Source: Megalobrama amblycephala (taxonomy: Eukaryota; Chordata; Actinopteri; Cypriniformes; Xenocyprididae). From it: a stretch of 64,000 nucleotides of DNA. The translations under genes were made by a program, and so were the position numbers. Below, piece after piece: positions 33,471-64,000 of this stretch. The notes beneath the pieces were generated by a model that was not told where the DNA came from, did not search any database, and saw only the letters and a list, made by a program, of their open reading frames with translations. The stretch covers positions 8,002,442-8,066,441 of the forward strand of contig NC_063063.1 in assembly GCF_018812025.1 (NCBI RefSeq), given 5' to 3'. Each line of letters begins with the position of its first letter. The first letter of the stretch is position 1.

Positions 33471-35238
33471 TTAAGGTGGGCTGTATGGTGGTGGAGGCAC
33501 GTAAGACGCCTCCATCTCTGAGTCTGGAGTCACTGGAACATCAGAAATATTTAATTTAAAGCTGGCCTGGAAAACAAAACATAATTAGAAGTTAAAAACA
33601 GCATTTCAACATTCTGTAGATAAAACCAGCCGAAGCTGTCCTAAGCTGCTCATAGCTGGTTCAAGCTAGTGTCCATGTCTAACCAGATAAAACCTGCTAA
33701 AACCAGCCACAGACTGACAGATAAAAAGATGACAGACGGACGGACAGACCAACCAACGAACAGACAGATAGATAGATGACGGATGGACGGACAGACAGAT
33801 AGATGACGGATGGACGGACAGACCAACCAACCAACTGACAGACAGACAGATGGATAGTTGACGGATGGATGGACAGACCGACCATCAGAGAGATAGACAG
33901 ATAGATGACGGATGGACGGACAGACCAACAGAGAGACAGACAGATAGATAGATGACAGATGGACGGACAGACCAACCAACCAACAGACAGACAGAAAGAT
34001 GGATAGTTGACGGATGGATGGACAGACCAACCAACGGACAGGCAGATAGATGGATAGATGACGGATGGACAGACAGACTGACCGACCAAAAGACAGACAG
34101 ATAGTTGACAAACAGATGGACAGACCGACCATCAGAGAGACAGACAGATAGGTAGATAGATGACGGATGGACGGATAGACCAACCAACCAACGGACGGAC
34201 AGACAGACAGATGGATAGATGACGGACGGATGGACAGGCCGATGGATAGATGGCGGACAGATGGACAGACCGACCATCGGAGAGACAGACAGATAGATAG
34301 ATGATGGATGGATGGACAGACCAACCAACCAACCAACTGACAGACAGACAGATGGATAGATGACAGACTGATGGACAGGCCGACGGATAGATGGTGGACG
34401 GATGGACAGACCGACCGACCAAAAGACAGATAGTTGACAAACGGATGGACAAACCGACAGACAGACAGATGGATAGAATGACGGATGGATGGACAGACCA
34501 ACTAACAGATGGACAGACCAACTAACAGACAGACAGACAGATAGATGACGGACAGACCAACCAACAGACAGACAGATGGATAGATGACGGATGGACAGAT
34601 AGATAGATAGATAGATAGATGACAGATGGATGGATGGACAGACCAACTAACAGATGGACAGACCAACTAACAGACAGACAGATAGATGACGGACAGACCA
34701 ACCAACAGACAGACAGATGGATAGATGACGGATGGACAGACAGAGAGACAGATAGGTAGATGATGGACGGACTGACGGAAAGACTGACCGACTAACGAAT
34801 GGATGGCGGACGGATGGACAGATAGATAGATAGATGGATGGATGGATGGATGGACGGGTGGATAGATGTACCTCAGCATATGACGGTGGTGGACACACTA
34901 GCTCATATGGTGGTGGTGTGTACTCAGAATCTTCACTGGAGTCGTTCTCGTCTCGTTCATCTCTCTCTTCTCTCACATGAATGGGATTTGGAATCACATA
35001 GATATGGTCGATGTTTGACAGGTCGAGATCTGAGTCAGTGTCTGAGGCTTTCCTGCAGTATTTGCAGCAGTACCTCAGTAAACACAGACCCACAGTCAGT
35101 CCCACCAGCGGTGTCACTAACGTCCTACAAATCACGAGACAAACATCCAGCATTCAGAATGATTTTTATGAAGTGTGTGGTGTTTTTCTGTGAGGAGTGT
35201 CATACTTACTGGAGATAGTAGTATATATAATCAGCCAT
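33471..35238 (-). CDS. Small membrane protein with three PY motifs, unrecognised
   Basis: Coding exons on the minus strand: 35238-35210, 35124-34872, 33566-33471 (stop TAA 33473-33471). Both introns are GT-AG and phases match. From the ATG at 35238 the product is 125 aa. Visible: a short tyrosine-rich N terminus (MADYIYYYLQ), one hydrophobic segment about 11-28, a cysteine cluster CCKYC at 29-33 (possible palmitoylation), an acidic stretch about 38-78, and PY motifs PPPY (80-83), PPSY (89-92) and PPPY (119-122). Family knowledge: PY motifs bind WW domains, as in NEDD4-type ubiquitin ligases. A role as a membrane adaptor is inference. The first exon opens with an acceptor (35257-35258) and has no in-frame stop before the ATG. 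The protein could therefore be longer, for example the tail of a larger receptor. I do not recognise the family. Confidence 0.7.
33700..34867. repeat. Tetranucleotide satellite with higher-order units
   Basis: About 1.17 kb is built almost wholly from GACA, GATA, GATG, GACG and CCAA tetramers. Longer units are visible, such as GACAGACAGATGGATAGATG followed by ACGGATGGAC and AGACCAACCAAC. A block of about 105 bp at 34494 recurs almost exactly at 34639 (period 145). It fills most of the second intron of the PY-motif gene and ends a few bases from that intron's donor. Uninterrupted frames on the minus strand, up to 283 codons of Ser/Cys/Pro/Ile/Leu, follow from the 4-bp period. Confidence 0.95.
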
Positions 35239-35281
35239 TGAATCGGCCTGGAATGTCTGCAGAGGAAAATTAGATATTAAT

Positions 35282-35655
35282 TAATGTACATCTTTCATGT
35301 ACATACAGTTTTTCAATTTCTTTCTGATGCTTATACATGTGAGCTCCCAGTAGACCCTGAGACTGCCATTCTTGGCTGGTCAGCTTCCCTGCAGCGCCTT
35401 AATCATGCTACCCGATTGCCTATACAGTATGGCATAATGATCGCCAAAAAAACTATACTCTGTGTGTGGAAGAAAAATTTGAAGCCACTATTCAAGATCT
35501 GGTTATCAGAACTTTCCTCCACTCTGCATGTGGAAAGACTCAGATATAGTATCTCTGGTAATATAGATAAATTTGAAGCTTCTTGGAGGCCTCTTTTCAA
35601 TCACCTGTTAAAAGCCAATGATTTTTTTATTGTCATTTTATTTTTTTATTGTCGT
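35282..35655 (+). mobile_element. LINE ORF2 C-terminal fragment (L1/Tx1-like)
   Basis: The 124-codon frame carries ILGWSASLQRL, AKKTILCVWKK, FKIWLSELSSTLHVERLRYS and FEASWRPLFNHL. The spacing and W/K-rich pattern match the C-terminal end of L1-type reverse-transcriptase proteins in fish. A GT run and AT-rich tail follow (35690-35800). It is a 5'-truncated dead copy about 45 bp outside the first coding exon of the PY-motif gene, on the opposite strand. Confidence 0.65.
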
Positions 35656-36075
35656 TAACTGCAAACATGATTCTAACTGAAGGAGTTTTTTTTGTGTGTG
35701 TGTGTGTAGTCGTGTTTGTTTCTGTCATGTGATTGTACTGTCCATCTGTCTGTAAATCTGAAAATACTACAATAAATATAATATATATAAAAAATTTTTT
35801 AATGTACATCTGTAAGTGATCAGGACAAGCAGCGTGAAATGCAATTAATTCAATGACGTGAGGCTCACTTTTGTTGTACACAGCTGTTAATTTATTCAAA
35901 AATGCAGCTGATAGAGGAAGTGACTTGAATGTATGTCTTCTACAAGTTTTTCCATTTCTGAATTAAATTAATTTTGATCATTTATCTTGAAGGTCTTCAA
36001 GTAAAACATAGTGGATACATCATCCTGAGATGATAAAAGGCTGAATTTTTCCACATATATCTAAAATTATTCTCC

Positions 36076-36140
36076 TGAACACACACACACACACACAATA
36101 TATATATATATATATTATATTTATATATTAAAAATATATA
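36076..36140. repeat. (AC)n(AT)n microsatellite
   Basis: ACACAC then ATATAT runs lie in an AT-rich stretch (36060-36180). A/T homopolymers and an AAAAC-rich patch follow to 36600. Confidence 0.85.
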
Positions 36141-36987
36141 TATCTCAAATACATTATAATTATGAATATATTTAATTTTTTCGACTTACTAATGTACTTT
36201 GAGATGTATTTTTTTTAACTTAATTATTTAACTTAATTATTCCTTTATTTATTTAATATTATTTTAATGTTTAATATTTTATTTTCACTTTTGTTGTTGT
36301 TGTTGTAGTTTTCATCCCTATAGTGTTTAGGTTGTCAAATGTCAAAATTTTGTAATTTGTAAAAAACAAAAAAACAAAAAACAAAACAAAACAATAAAAA
36401 CAAGGAAAAAAACAAACAAAAAACAATACTGCTACAACTGATAAACAGTGCTGTCAAATCACTATTTTTAATTAATCGCATCGAACATCGAATATCGAAT
36501 ATATATAAGTTTACAAACTTTTATGTTAGATGCAATTAATCGATTTGACAGCACTTCTAATAAAACATTTGAATACTAAAAAAAAAAAAAAAAAAAAACT
36601 GCCTAAATATCTTCAAAAATTTCTTTGAAACTACAGGACTGAATTTGTCTTTCATGATGTTAAAAACCTTTCAATCTAAAGGCTTATCTTAAATGACAGA
36701 GATTACTTTTGTAGACAAATATAAATTATACTTACATACGAACTGCTACACAAAAGTAAAATTTTAATACAAAAAATGGACAAGTTGGAGTGGATAGCAA
36801 AAGAAAAGCAGCCAGCAAGTGTTCATGTGAACTCCATCAATTTGTTTAAAACGTATTCCAACTCTACATGACGATAGTTTCAAAACCACTTAAGTTATAC
36901 TTAGTCTATAAACTTTTTTATAGGAATTTGTAAATTAGTCAAAAGTATGTTTTCACATTATAGTATTTTTAGACATGTCATACTCAC

Positions 36988-37190
36988 ATTTGTATGTCAT
37001 TAGACCCCAACCAGATGAAAGTGGAACTCGAAAGGCAGTTATGCTGTACGTGCGTTCAAACAGCGACCATAACCTCTGCCTGACGTCCCGTAGAGGACTT
37101 TGAGCTGGACACTTTCTGACAGCAGTCATCCGGGGTTGGGTTTGTAAACACCAGGCTTTGCACCATTCAGAACTGAGAATGACTTTTCAA
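36988..37190 (-). other. Possible 5' untranslated exon of the PY-motif gene
   Basis: On the minus strand a moderately GC-rich stretch ends in a strong donor (AAAT then GTGAGT at 36987-36982). It could splice to the acceptor at 35257. It has no long open frame, which fits an untranslated leader. The only support is splice consensus and position. Confidence 0.25.
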
Positions 37191-37904
37191 TTCCAGTTCA
37201 TTTCCTCAATTTGAATTGTGATCACAGAATGCAGACTTTTCATTCCATTTTGGAATATATTAATTAGTGTTTCAATCTATGGAAATTTGAAACAACTTTA
37301 TATATCTGTCATATTTCATAACTTATATTTTAGTGGCTCATGGAGGAAAGAGACTTCATTTCCCACAATGCACCAGTTTACTCCACATATTATGCAATCA
37401 ACATTACCTAATTATTTTAATATCTGGAAACAAAGTGCTCCATGTAAAAATTAAAGTCTGTTTTGATTTCTTTGTTAATGGTTTTGACAGTATTGAGCTT
37501 ACTGTAATGAGAAAAAAAAAATTCTATGTATCAGGGAACAAACAGTCAATGTTTTACCACAAAACTAGCACTGGACTAATGAAATGATGAGTTTTGTGCT
37601 TTCAACATACCGGTCAGCATGTGGCAATTTCATTTAAATTGACTTTAAGTCAAAGAGAACCAATTTCATAAATTGTCTTTCCTTTGATAAATGCATTTGA
37701 AGCTTTCATATGAAAACCAGCAAATGCATTACTCCAATAACAATGTCCCAGACAGAACAGACTGAACTTAATGTTGAAATAAATCAACATCAGATTCATA
37801 ATCATGAAATAGTGTTACAAAGCTTGTGTACATTAAATAAAGTTCTAAATTAGGTCAAGATTACGTTCAGTAACAAAGATTCAGTTTTTGTGTTTTATTA
37901 ATTC

Positions 37905-38436
37905 TGAGAAAAAAAAGTCAGAATTGTGAGTTATAAACTCAAAATTGTGAGGAAAAAAAAAAAAAAATCAGAATTGCAAGACATAAAACTGCAATTGTAT
38001 GGAAGCTTGTTTCCGCCACTAAATAAAAAAGGTATAATAGCGACTTTTTATCTCACAATTCTGACTTTTTTCTTGCAATTGTGAGTTTACAACTCACAAT
38101 TCTTTTTTTTCTCAGAATTATGAGTTATAAAGTCAGAATTGTGAGATATAAACTTGCAATTCTGAGAAAAATGTTCCCTCATTATTGGACTTTATAACTT
38201 TCAATTGCAAGTTTATATCTCACAATTCTGAGAAAAGTCAGAATTGAATTTATGTCTCACAATTGCAAGTAAAAGTCAGAATTGCAAGTTTATATCTTGC
38301 AACTTGTGTTTATAACTCACAATTCTGACCTTACTTCTTGCAATTTTGAGTTTAAATCTTGCAGTTCTGAAAAAAAATAAATAAATTACAATTACATTTT
38401 TTATTGTTTATTCTGTAGTGGAAACAAGCTGCCATA
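37905..38436. repeat. Foldback array of short inverted motifs
   Basis: TCAGAATTGTGAG-TATAAA motifs and their inverses alternate many times. At 37998 a TATGGAAGCTTGTTTCC end faces its inverse, GGAAACAAGCTGCCATA, at 38420-38436, each flanked by TA. The motif continues about 90 bp outside the left end. It starts roughly 70 bp beyond the psmc5 poly(A) signal. Confidence 0.65.
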
Positions 38437-38521
38437 GAGGTGTATGTGATAATCAACTTTTGGCATTTTTTTTTCCTCTACAAAGTGGAAAGAAAAAACA
38501 ATCATGCTAAGTGAGAAACAA

Positions 38522-38527
38522 TTTATT
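38522..38527 (-). terminator. psmc5: psmc5 poly(A) signal
   Basis: AATAAA on the minus strand lies 75 bp after the psmc5 stop. It predicts a 3' untranslated region of roughly 100 bp. Confidence 0.65.
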
Positions 38528-38601
38528 TTTGAATACATTTGGGTGATGACAATAAAGCAACTTAAAGACACAAAAAAACTGCAGATTATAGAGTTGAATG
38601 T

Positions 38602-46125
<7,524 letters not shown>

Positions 46126-46210
46126 CTTGAACATACAAACTTCCGCCGTCAGCGGCGTTTTTTCCGCTTTGTTTTCCTCGGGCATGATGCAAGACTTGCA
46201 GGATGTGATC
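46126..46210 (-). promoter_or_regulatory. psmc5: psmc5 5' leader / core promoter region
   Basis: The sequence just upstream of the psmc5 ATG is GC-rich compared with its surroundings. On the minus strand it carries GGCGGAAGT (46147-46139), an ETS-type site usual in TATA-less housekeeping promoters. No TATA box is seen. The transcription start cannot be placed from sequence alone. Confidence 0.45.
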
Positions 46211-46249
46211 TCTAGCGCCACCGACAGGCTGGAGAGACACCCGTTACAA

Positions 46250-47640
46250 CCGCGATGAGTAATGAGGAATTGCTAAACGAACTATATAAATGTTCGAACC
46301 TCTGTTGATATTGTACAATATGTCTGCTGAAATCCCTTCTGCTCCCATCCCAAGTCTCCAAAATTGTTTGTACAAGCCCACAGCAAAAGTTATATGCGTA
46401 AAAGACAACTCAACAAGTCTGTAGGACAGGTGAGGTATCAATGGAGACCGGTATTTCCAGACTAACCAGGACTACACTACATGCATCAACTTGACTGATG
46501 TTTGTCTTTGTCTAACAATCTGCCATCTAGTAGAAAACAGAAATACCTGATGTTCTTACTTCTGCATATTTAATCTAATGATAACATTTGATATTCCAAT
46601 ATCAATTAGTCTGATTAAAAAGAAAATGTCGTTTTTCTTTTTCCTGACATTGTATTTGTGATCATAACATACGTTATATTATGTTCAGTCACATGTGAAA
46701 TCCCTTTTATGGAAACAACTTTATTGTTTAAAATATTCCAATTTCCCAGTAAAAAAAAAGTACAAAAGGTAAGCATTTGATTGATACAAAAATATAAAAC
46801 AGAACTTAAGTTGTAAGAACTTAATTGGCATTTACACAATAAGGAAAATCAAAGATACAAGAGGTGGTTGCAATTCAGATCAGCATTAATACTGTCTGAA
46901 CAATTCAGATTCAAATTCAGCTCTATTGACAACATCTGTGACATGCAGTCAATTATGACAAAATAGTTTCAACTCGTCCCTCAGAGATGCTTTTAAAAAG
47001 AAAGTCAATTTCATTTTAAGCACAAAACTGGCAACACATTGTGTTTTTGACCACTTTATAAACTGGAAAGTCAAAAGCAATTTTCTGTGGTTATCCGCAG
47101 CATGTCACAGATGTTGAACCTGTTATATTCCTTAATTGAAAATTCAACTTGCTGTCATCAAAACTTAACACAAATGACAACACCAGTATGAAAGACCATG
47201 TATTAAAACACACTTAAACAGAAACTTTCCATCAGCTGTTTGGAATGTAGAAGTACACACTGAACTAAACTACTTGTTTAAAAAAAAAAATGGCTTTGAA
47301 TACCTGAAAATAAAGAATAAGCTGATGGTTCACGCACCATCTTTCACAAATTCAGTCACTGCTGTACAGTCTCTACCACTTTAGCTGACAACAGCGCCAA
47401 TTTTTTTTTTTTTTAAATCTGTAAACACTAACAAAATGAAGACAGAAAGTCTGGGATACTGAACCAAACCAGCTGGACAACCAAATGTGCTGGAGTTCTC
47501 ATTGGGGTGGTAACACAAAAAGATGGCTCTTGAACGCAGTGCAGCACATATTTTCCTGAGAGACCAAATGGAAAAAAAACCCCCACAATATTGAAAGTAG
47601 AAGAAAAACATTGCATTTTCATTACTAGTCAACCTAATTA
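46250..47640. other. psmc5-smarcd2 intergenic DNA
   Basis: AT-rich and without a recognisable gene. It could include part of a long smarcd2 3' untranslated region, since a minus-strand AATAAA lies near 46725. Confidence 0.4.
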
Positions 47641-48789
47641 CAGTGGGGATCGAAAGTTTGGGAACCCCTTTCAGAATCTGTGAAAATTTGTAACAAAACA
47701 AGAGAGATCATACAAAATGCATGTTTTTTTTGATTAGTACTGTCCTGAGTAAGATATTTTACATAAAAGATGTTTACATATAGTCCACAAGACAAAAAAA
47801 TAGCTGAATTTATTAAAATGACCCAATTCAAATCTTTGTGAACCATTGATTCTTAATACTGTGTGTGGTTACCTGGATGATCCACGACTGTTTTTATGTT
47901 TTGTGATGGTTGTTCATGAGTCTTTTGTTTGTTCTGAGCAGTTAAACTGAGCTCTGTTCTTCAGAAAAAATCTCCAGGTCCTGCAAATTCTTCGGTTTTC
48001 CAGCATCTTTTGAATATTTGAACCATTTCCAGCAGTTACTGTATGATTTTGAGATTCATCTTTTCACACTGAGGACAACTGATGGACTCAAACACAACTA
48101 TTAAAAAAGGTTCAAACATTCACTGATGCTCCAGAAGGAAACACGATGCATTAAGAGCCGGGGGGTGAAAACTTTTGAATTTGAAGATCAAGGTAAATTG
48201 TACTTAATTTTTCTTCTGGGAAACATGTAAGTATCTTCTGTTGCTTCCGATGGGCAGTACTAAATGAAAAAAAATTATATAAATGTGGACATCTTCATCC
48301 TGTTCAAAAGTTTTCACCTCCCAGATCTTATTGCATCGTATTTCCTTCTGGAGCATCAGTGAATGTTTGAACCTTTTTTAATAGTTGTGTTTGAGTCCCT
48401 CAGTTGTCCTCAGCGTGAAAACATGGATCTCAAAATCATTCAGTCACTGCTGGAACGGGTTCAAATATGCAAAAGATGCTGGAAAACTGAAGAATTTGCA
48501 GGACCTGGAGGATTTTTCTGAAGGACAGAGCTCAGTTTAACTGCTCAGGACAAACAAGAGACACACACAGTATTAAGATCCAAGGGTTCCCAAACTTTTG
48601 AACGGGGTTATTTTAATAAATTCAGCTATTTTTTTGTCTTGTGGACTATATGTAAACATCTTTTATGTAAAATATCTTACTCAGGACAGTACTAAACAAA
48701 AAATAACATGCATTTTGTATGATCTCTCTTGTTTTGTTAAAAATTTTCACAGATTCTGAAAGGGGTTCCCAAACTTTCGATCCCCACTG
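47641..48789. mobile_element. Tc1/mariner-like foldback element
   Basis: It begins CAGTGGGGATCGAAAGTTTG and ends with the inverse, CAAACTTTCGATCCCCACTG, flanked by TA on each side (47639-47640, 48790-48791). The whole 1.15 kb folds into two arms of roughly 0.55 kb that share, for example, GTTTACATATAGTCCACAAG and GAAGATCAAGG-related blocks. CAGT ends with TA duplication are the Tc1/mariner signature. No transposase is encoded. Confidence 0.85.
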
Positions 48790-49392
48790 TATAACTAACT
48801 GCATTCTGACTCAAAAATTGTGCAATTAATTTATGAAAATAGCCTTTGCGGTCAGAATTAAATGAAATGGCAAATGTAGACTTGAGTTTGGCAATTCCTA
48901 ATTAATTAACTATACAGTTAACTATATTCATTAATGAACTATTAAATATAAACAAAATAGATGAACAACAAGAAGCTGTGTTGCATCTGTTACTTATGGG
49001 GTTTTAGCCAATTAGCTACAGTACTATATATATCTTACTGTAAAATATACAAGAAAAAAAAGAGAGAGTCCTATTTAACAGGTTATAATAAAAGTAAAGA
49101 TGTCTATGTCAAAAAACTGAATCGTGAAGAAAATGAACTGGATGGCTTATTTTCATATTACATTTTCAGAATATATAATGTAAGAAAAGATCAGAGATTG
49201 AATTGAAAGAGGAAGATACATACTGAAGCATTCCAGTTAATGTAACAGCATTTGAAATCTGATGTGACCAGATGTGTGTTATGGTACAGTCTGCAAATGC
49301 TGCAACTGACAAGAAGTTTATGACAGTGCAATACACCAAAAAAAAAAAAAAAAACAGCACCCAAAACTTCTATATGAAGTTCCTCCATTGGC

Positions 49393-49398
49393 TTTATT
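49393..49398 (-). terminator. smarcd2: Candidate smarcd2 proximal poly(A) signal
   Basis: AATAAA on the minus strand lies 35 bp after the smarcd2 stop. So short a 3' untranslated region would be unusual, so a distal signal may be the main one. Confidence 0.35.
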
Positions 49399-49432
49399 CT
49401 CATCGGTATTTGAGCTAATTCCTTGAATCTTC

Positions 49433-63590
<14,158 letters not shown>

Positions 63591-63760
63591 TTTTGATTAT
63601 TTTCACCGCTAATAACTGTTAAGAAACGAAATCAAAACCGTTACTGAGTCACTCGATGAACGTACGTTGAAGTCACGCGCAACCACATCGCGTTCAAATA
63701 TCGATTTATTCTTCCGCCTCTAATTGTCGATCGCTGAGCGTGTCATCTCTTCCTCTAAGC
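63591..63760 (-). promoter_or_regulatory. smarcd2: smarcd2 5' leader and promoter region
   Basis: This stretch upstream of the start codon is CpG-bearing (several CG in 63600-63740), unlike the AT-rich introns. No TATA box is obvious. It is probably a CpG-type promoter, but the start site cannot be set. Confidence 0.4.
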
Positions 63761-63906
63761 TTGTCAAACCCCCATTTGTACTAATGGTTTCCTCTCAACA
63801 ACATTTAAAAGCCTGACCAATGTCTACAGTTATCAGTGTGTGTGGCTTCTCAGATCTCCTCCCCCTGGGTTGCCAAATAACTTTCACTCGTAATAATCTA
63901 CCTAGG

Positions 63907-64000
63907 CCAGGGGTTTTCAAACTTTTACATGCCTCGGACCCCCAAATGCGCTGATCACCTTGCGACAGACCCGAGGTTGGTCAAAAATACATCAAAATGT
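63907..64000. repeat. Truncated copy of the GGGGTTTTCAAACTTT repeat
   Basis: AGGGGTTTTCAAACTTTTAC followed by CGGACCCCCAAATG matches the repeat split by the element at 7527-8336. The window ends inside it. Confidence 0.6.

Noticed and set aside
33650..34646. Overlapping minus-strand frames of 130-283 codons rich in Ser, Cys, Pro, Ile, Leu, Val and His
   Set aside because: They lie wholly in the tetranucleotide satellite. A 4-bp period without stop codons leaves several frames open at once, so length means nothing here.
33700..34867. Regular array considered as a CRISPR-like structure
   Set aside because: There are no unique spacers of fixed length, the repeat is simple sequence, and the genome is eukaryotic.
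35284..35658. 124-codon plus-strand frame considered as a host gene
   Set aside because: The residue pattern is the C-terminal end of an L1-type LINE protein. It lacks the rest of the ORF and any splice context.
47381..47846. Minus-strand frames of 70-106 codons between psmc5 and smarcd2
   Set aside because: They partly overlap the mariner-like element, and the rest is AT-rich with no conserved pattern or splice link to smarcd2.

Overview
The window is vertebrate nuclear DNA, almost certainly from a teleost and most likely a cyprinid (zebrafish, carp or goldfish type). It has split genes with GT-AG introns whose spliced products match vertebrate proteins. The introns are filled with TTAA-flanked foldback elements whose ends read AGGGATAGTTCACCC, AGGTGCAATA or AGGTCCCG. 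These are the kind of repeat that carpets cyprinid genomes. There are no bacterial or viral genes.

Layout. 1-9951: repeat-rich DNA with no exon I can recognise; it probably holds the promoter and 5' exon(s) of the first gene. 9952-26863 (+): an mpp2-type MAGUK scaffold in 11 coding exons, with its poly(A) signal at 27231. 27256-33470: intergenic, dominated by foldback and Harbinger-like elements. 33471-35238 (-): a small three-exon gene for a membrane protein with three PY motifs that I cannot name; its second intron is mostly a 1.2 kb tetranucleotide satellite. 35282-38500: LINE fragment, AT-rich DNA and a foldback repeat. 38602-46125 (-): psmc5, proteasome ATPase Rpt6, 12 exons and 406 aa. 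49433-63590 (-): smarcd2, BAF60 subunit of SWI/SNF, 13 exons and 504 aa. psmc5 and smarcd2 lie in tandem, with smarcd2 upstream. 63591-64000: smarcd2 5' flank, ending in a truncated repeat.

The three named genes are housekeeping or neuronal genes with no operon-like relation. They encode a membrane scaffold (MPP2), an unfoldase of the 26S proteasome base (PSMC5) and a chromatin-remodeller subunit (SMARCD2). Exon joints were set by splice consensus plus phase. For all four genes the exon lengths sum to a multiple of three and end in a stop codon.

The most informative non-genic signal is the repeat architecture. Several TTAA foldback elements sit inside one another. Two unrelated-looking families entered the same TTAA of the same host element at two loci, and two other copies show that site empty. 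smarcd2 intron 1 holds a three-level nest with a perfect 8-bp target duplication. A stretch of mpp2 intron 10 has a diverged copy about 7 kb downstream that lacks the elements inserted in the intron. I found no convincing new enzymatic or defence system. The least explained gene is the PY-motif membrane protein.
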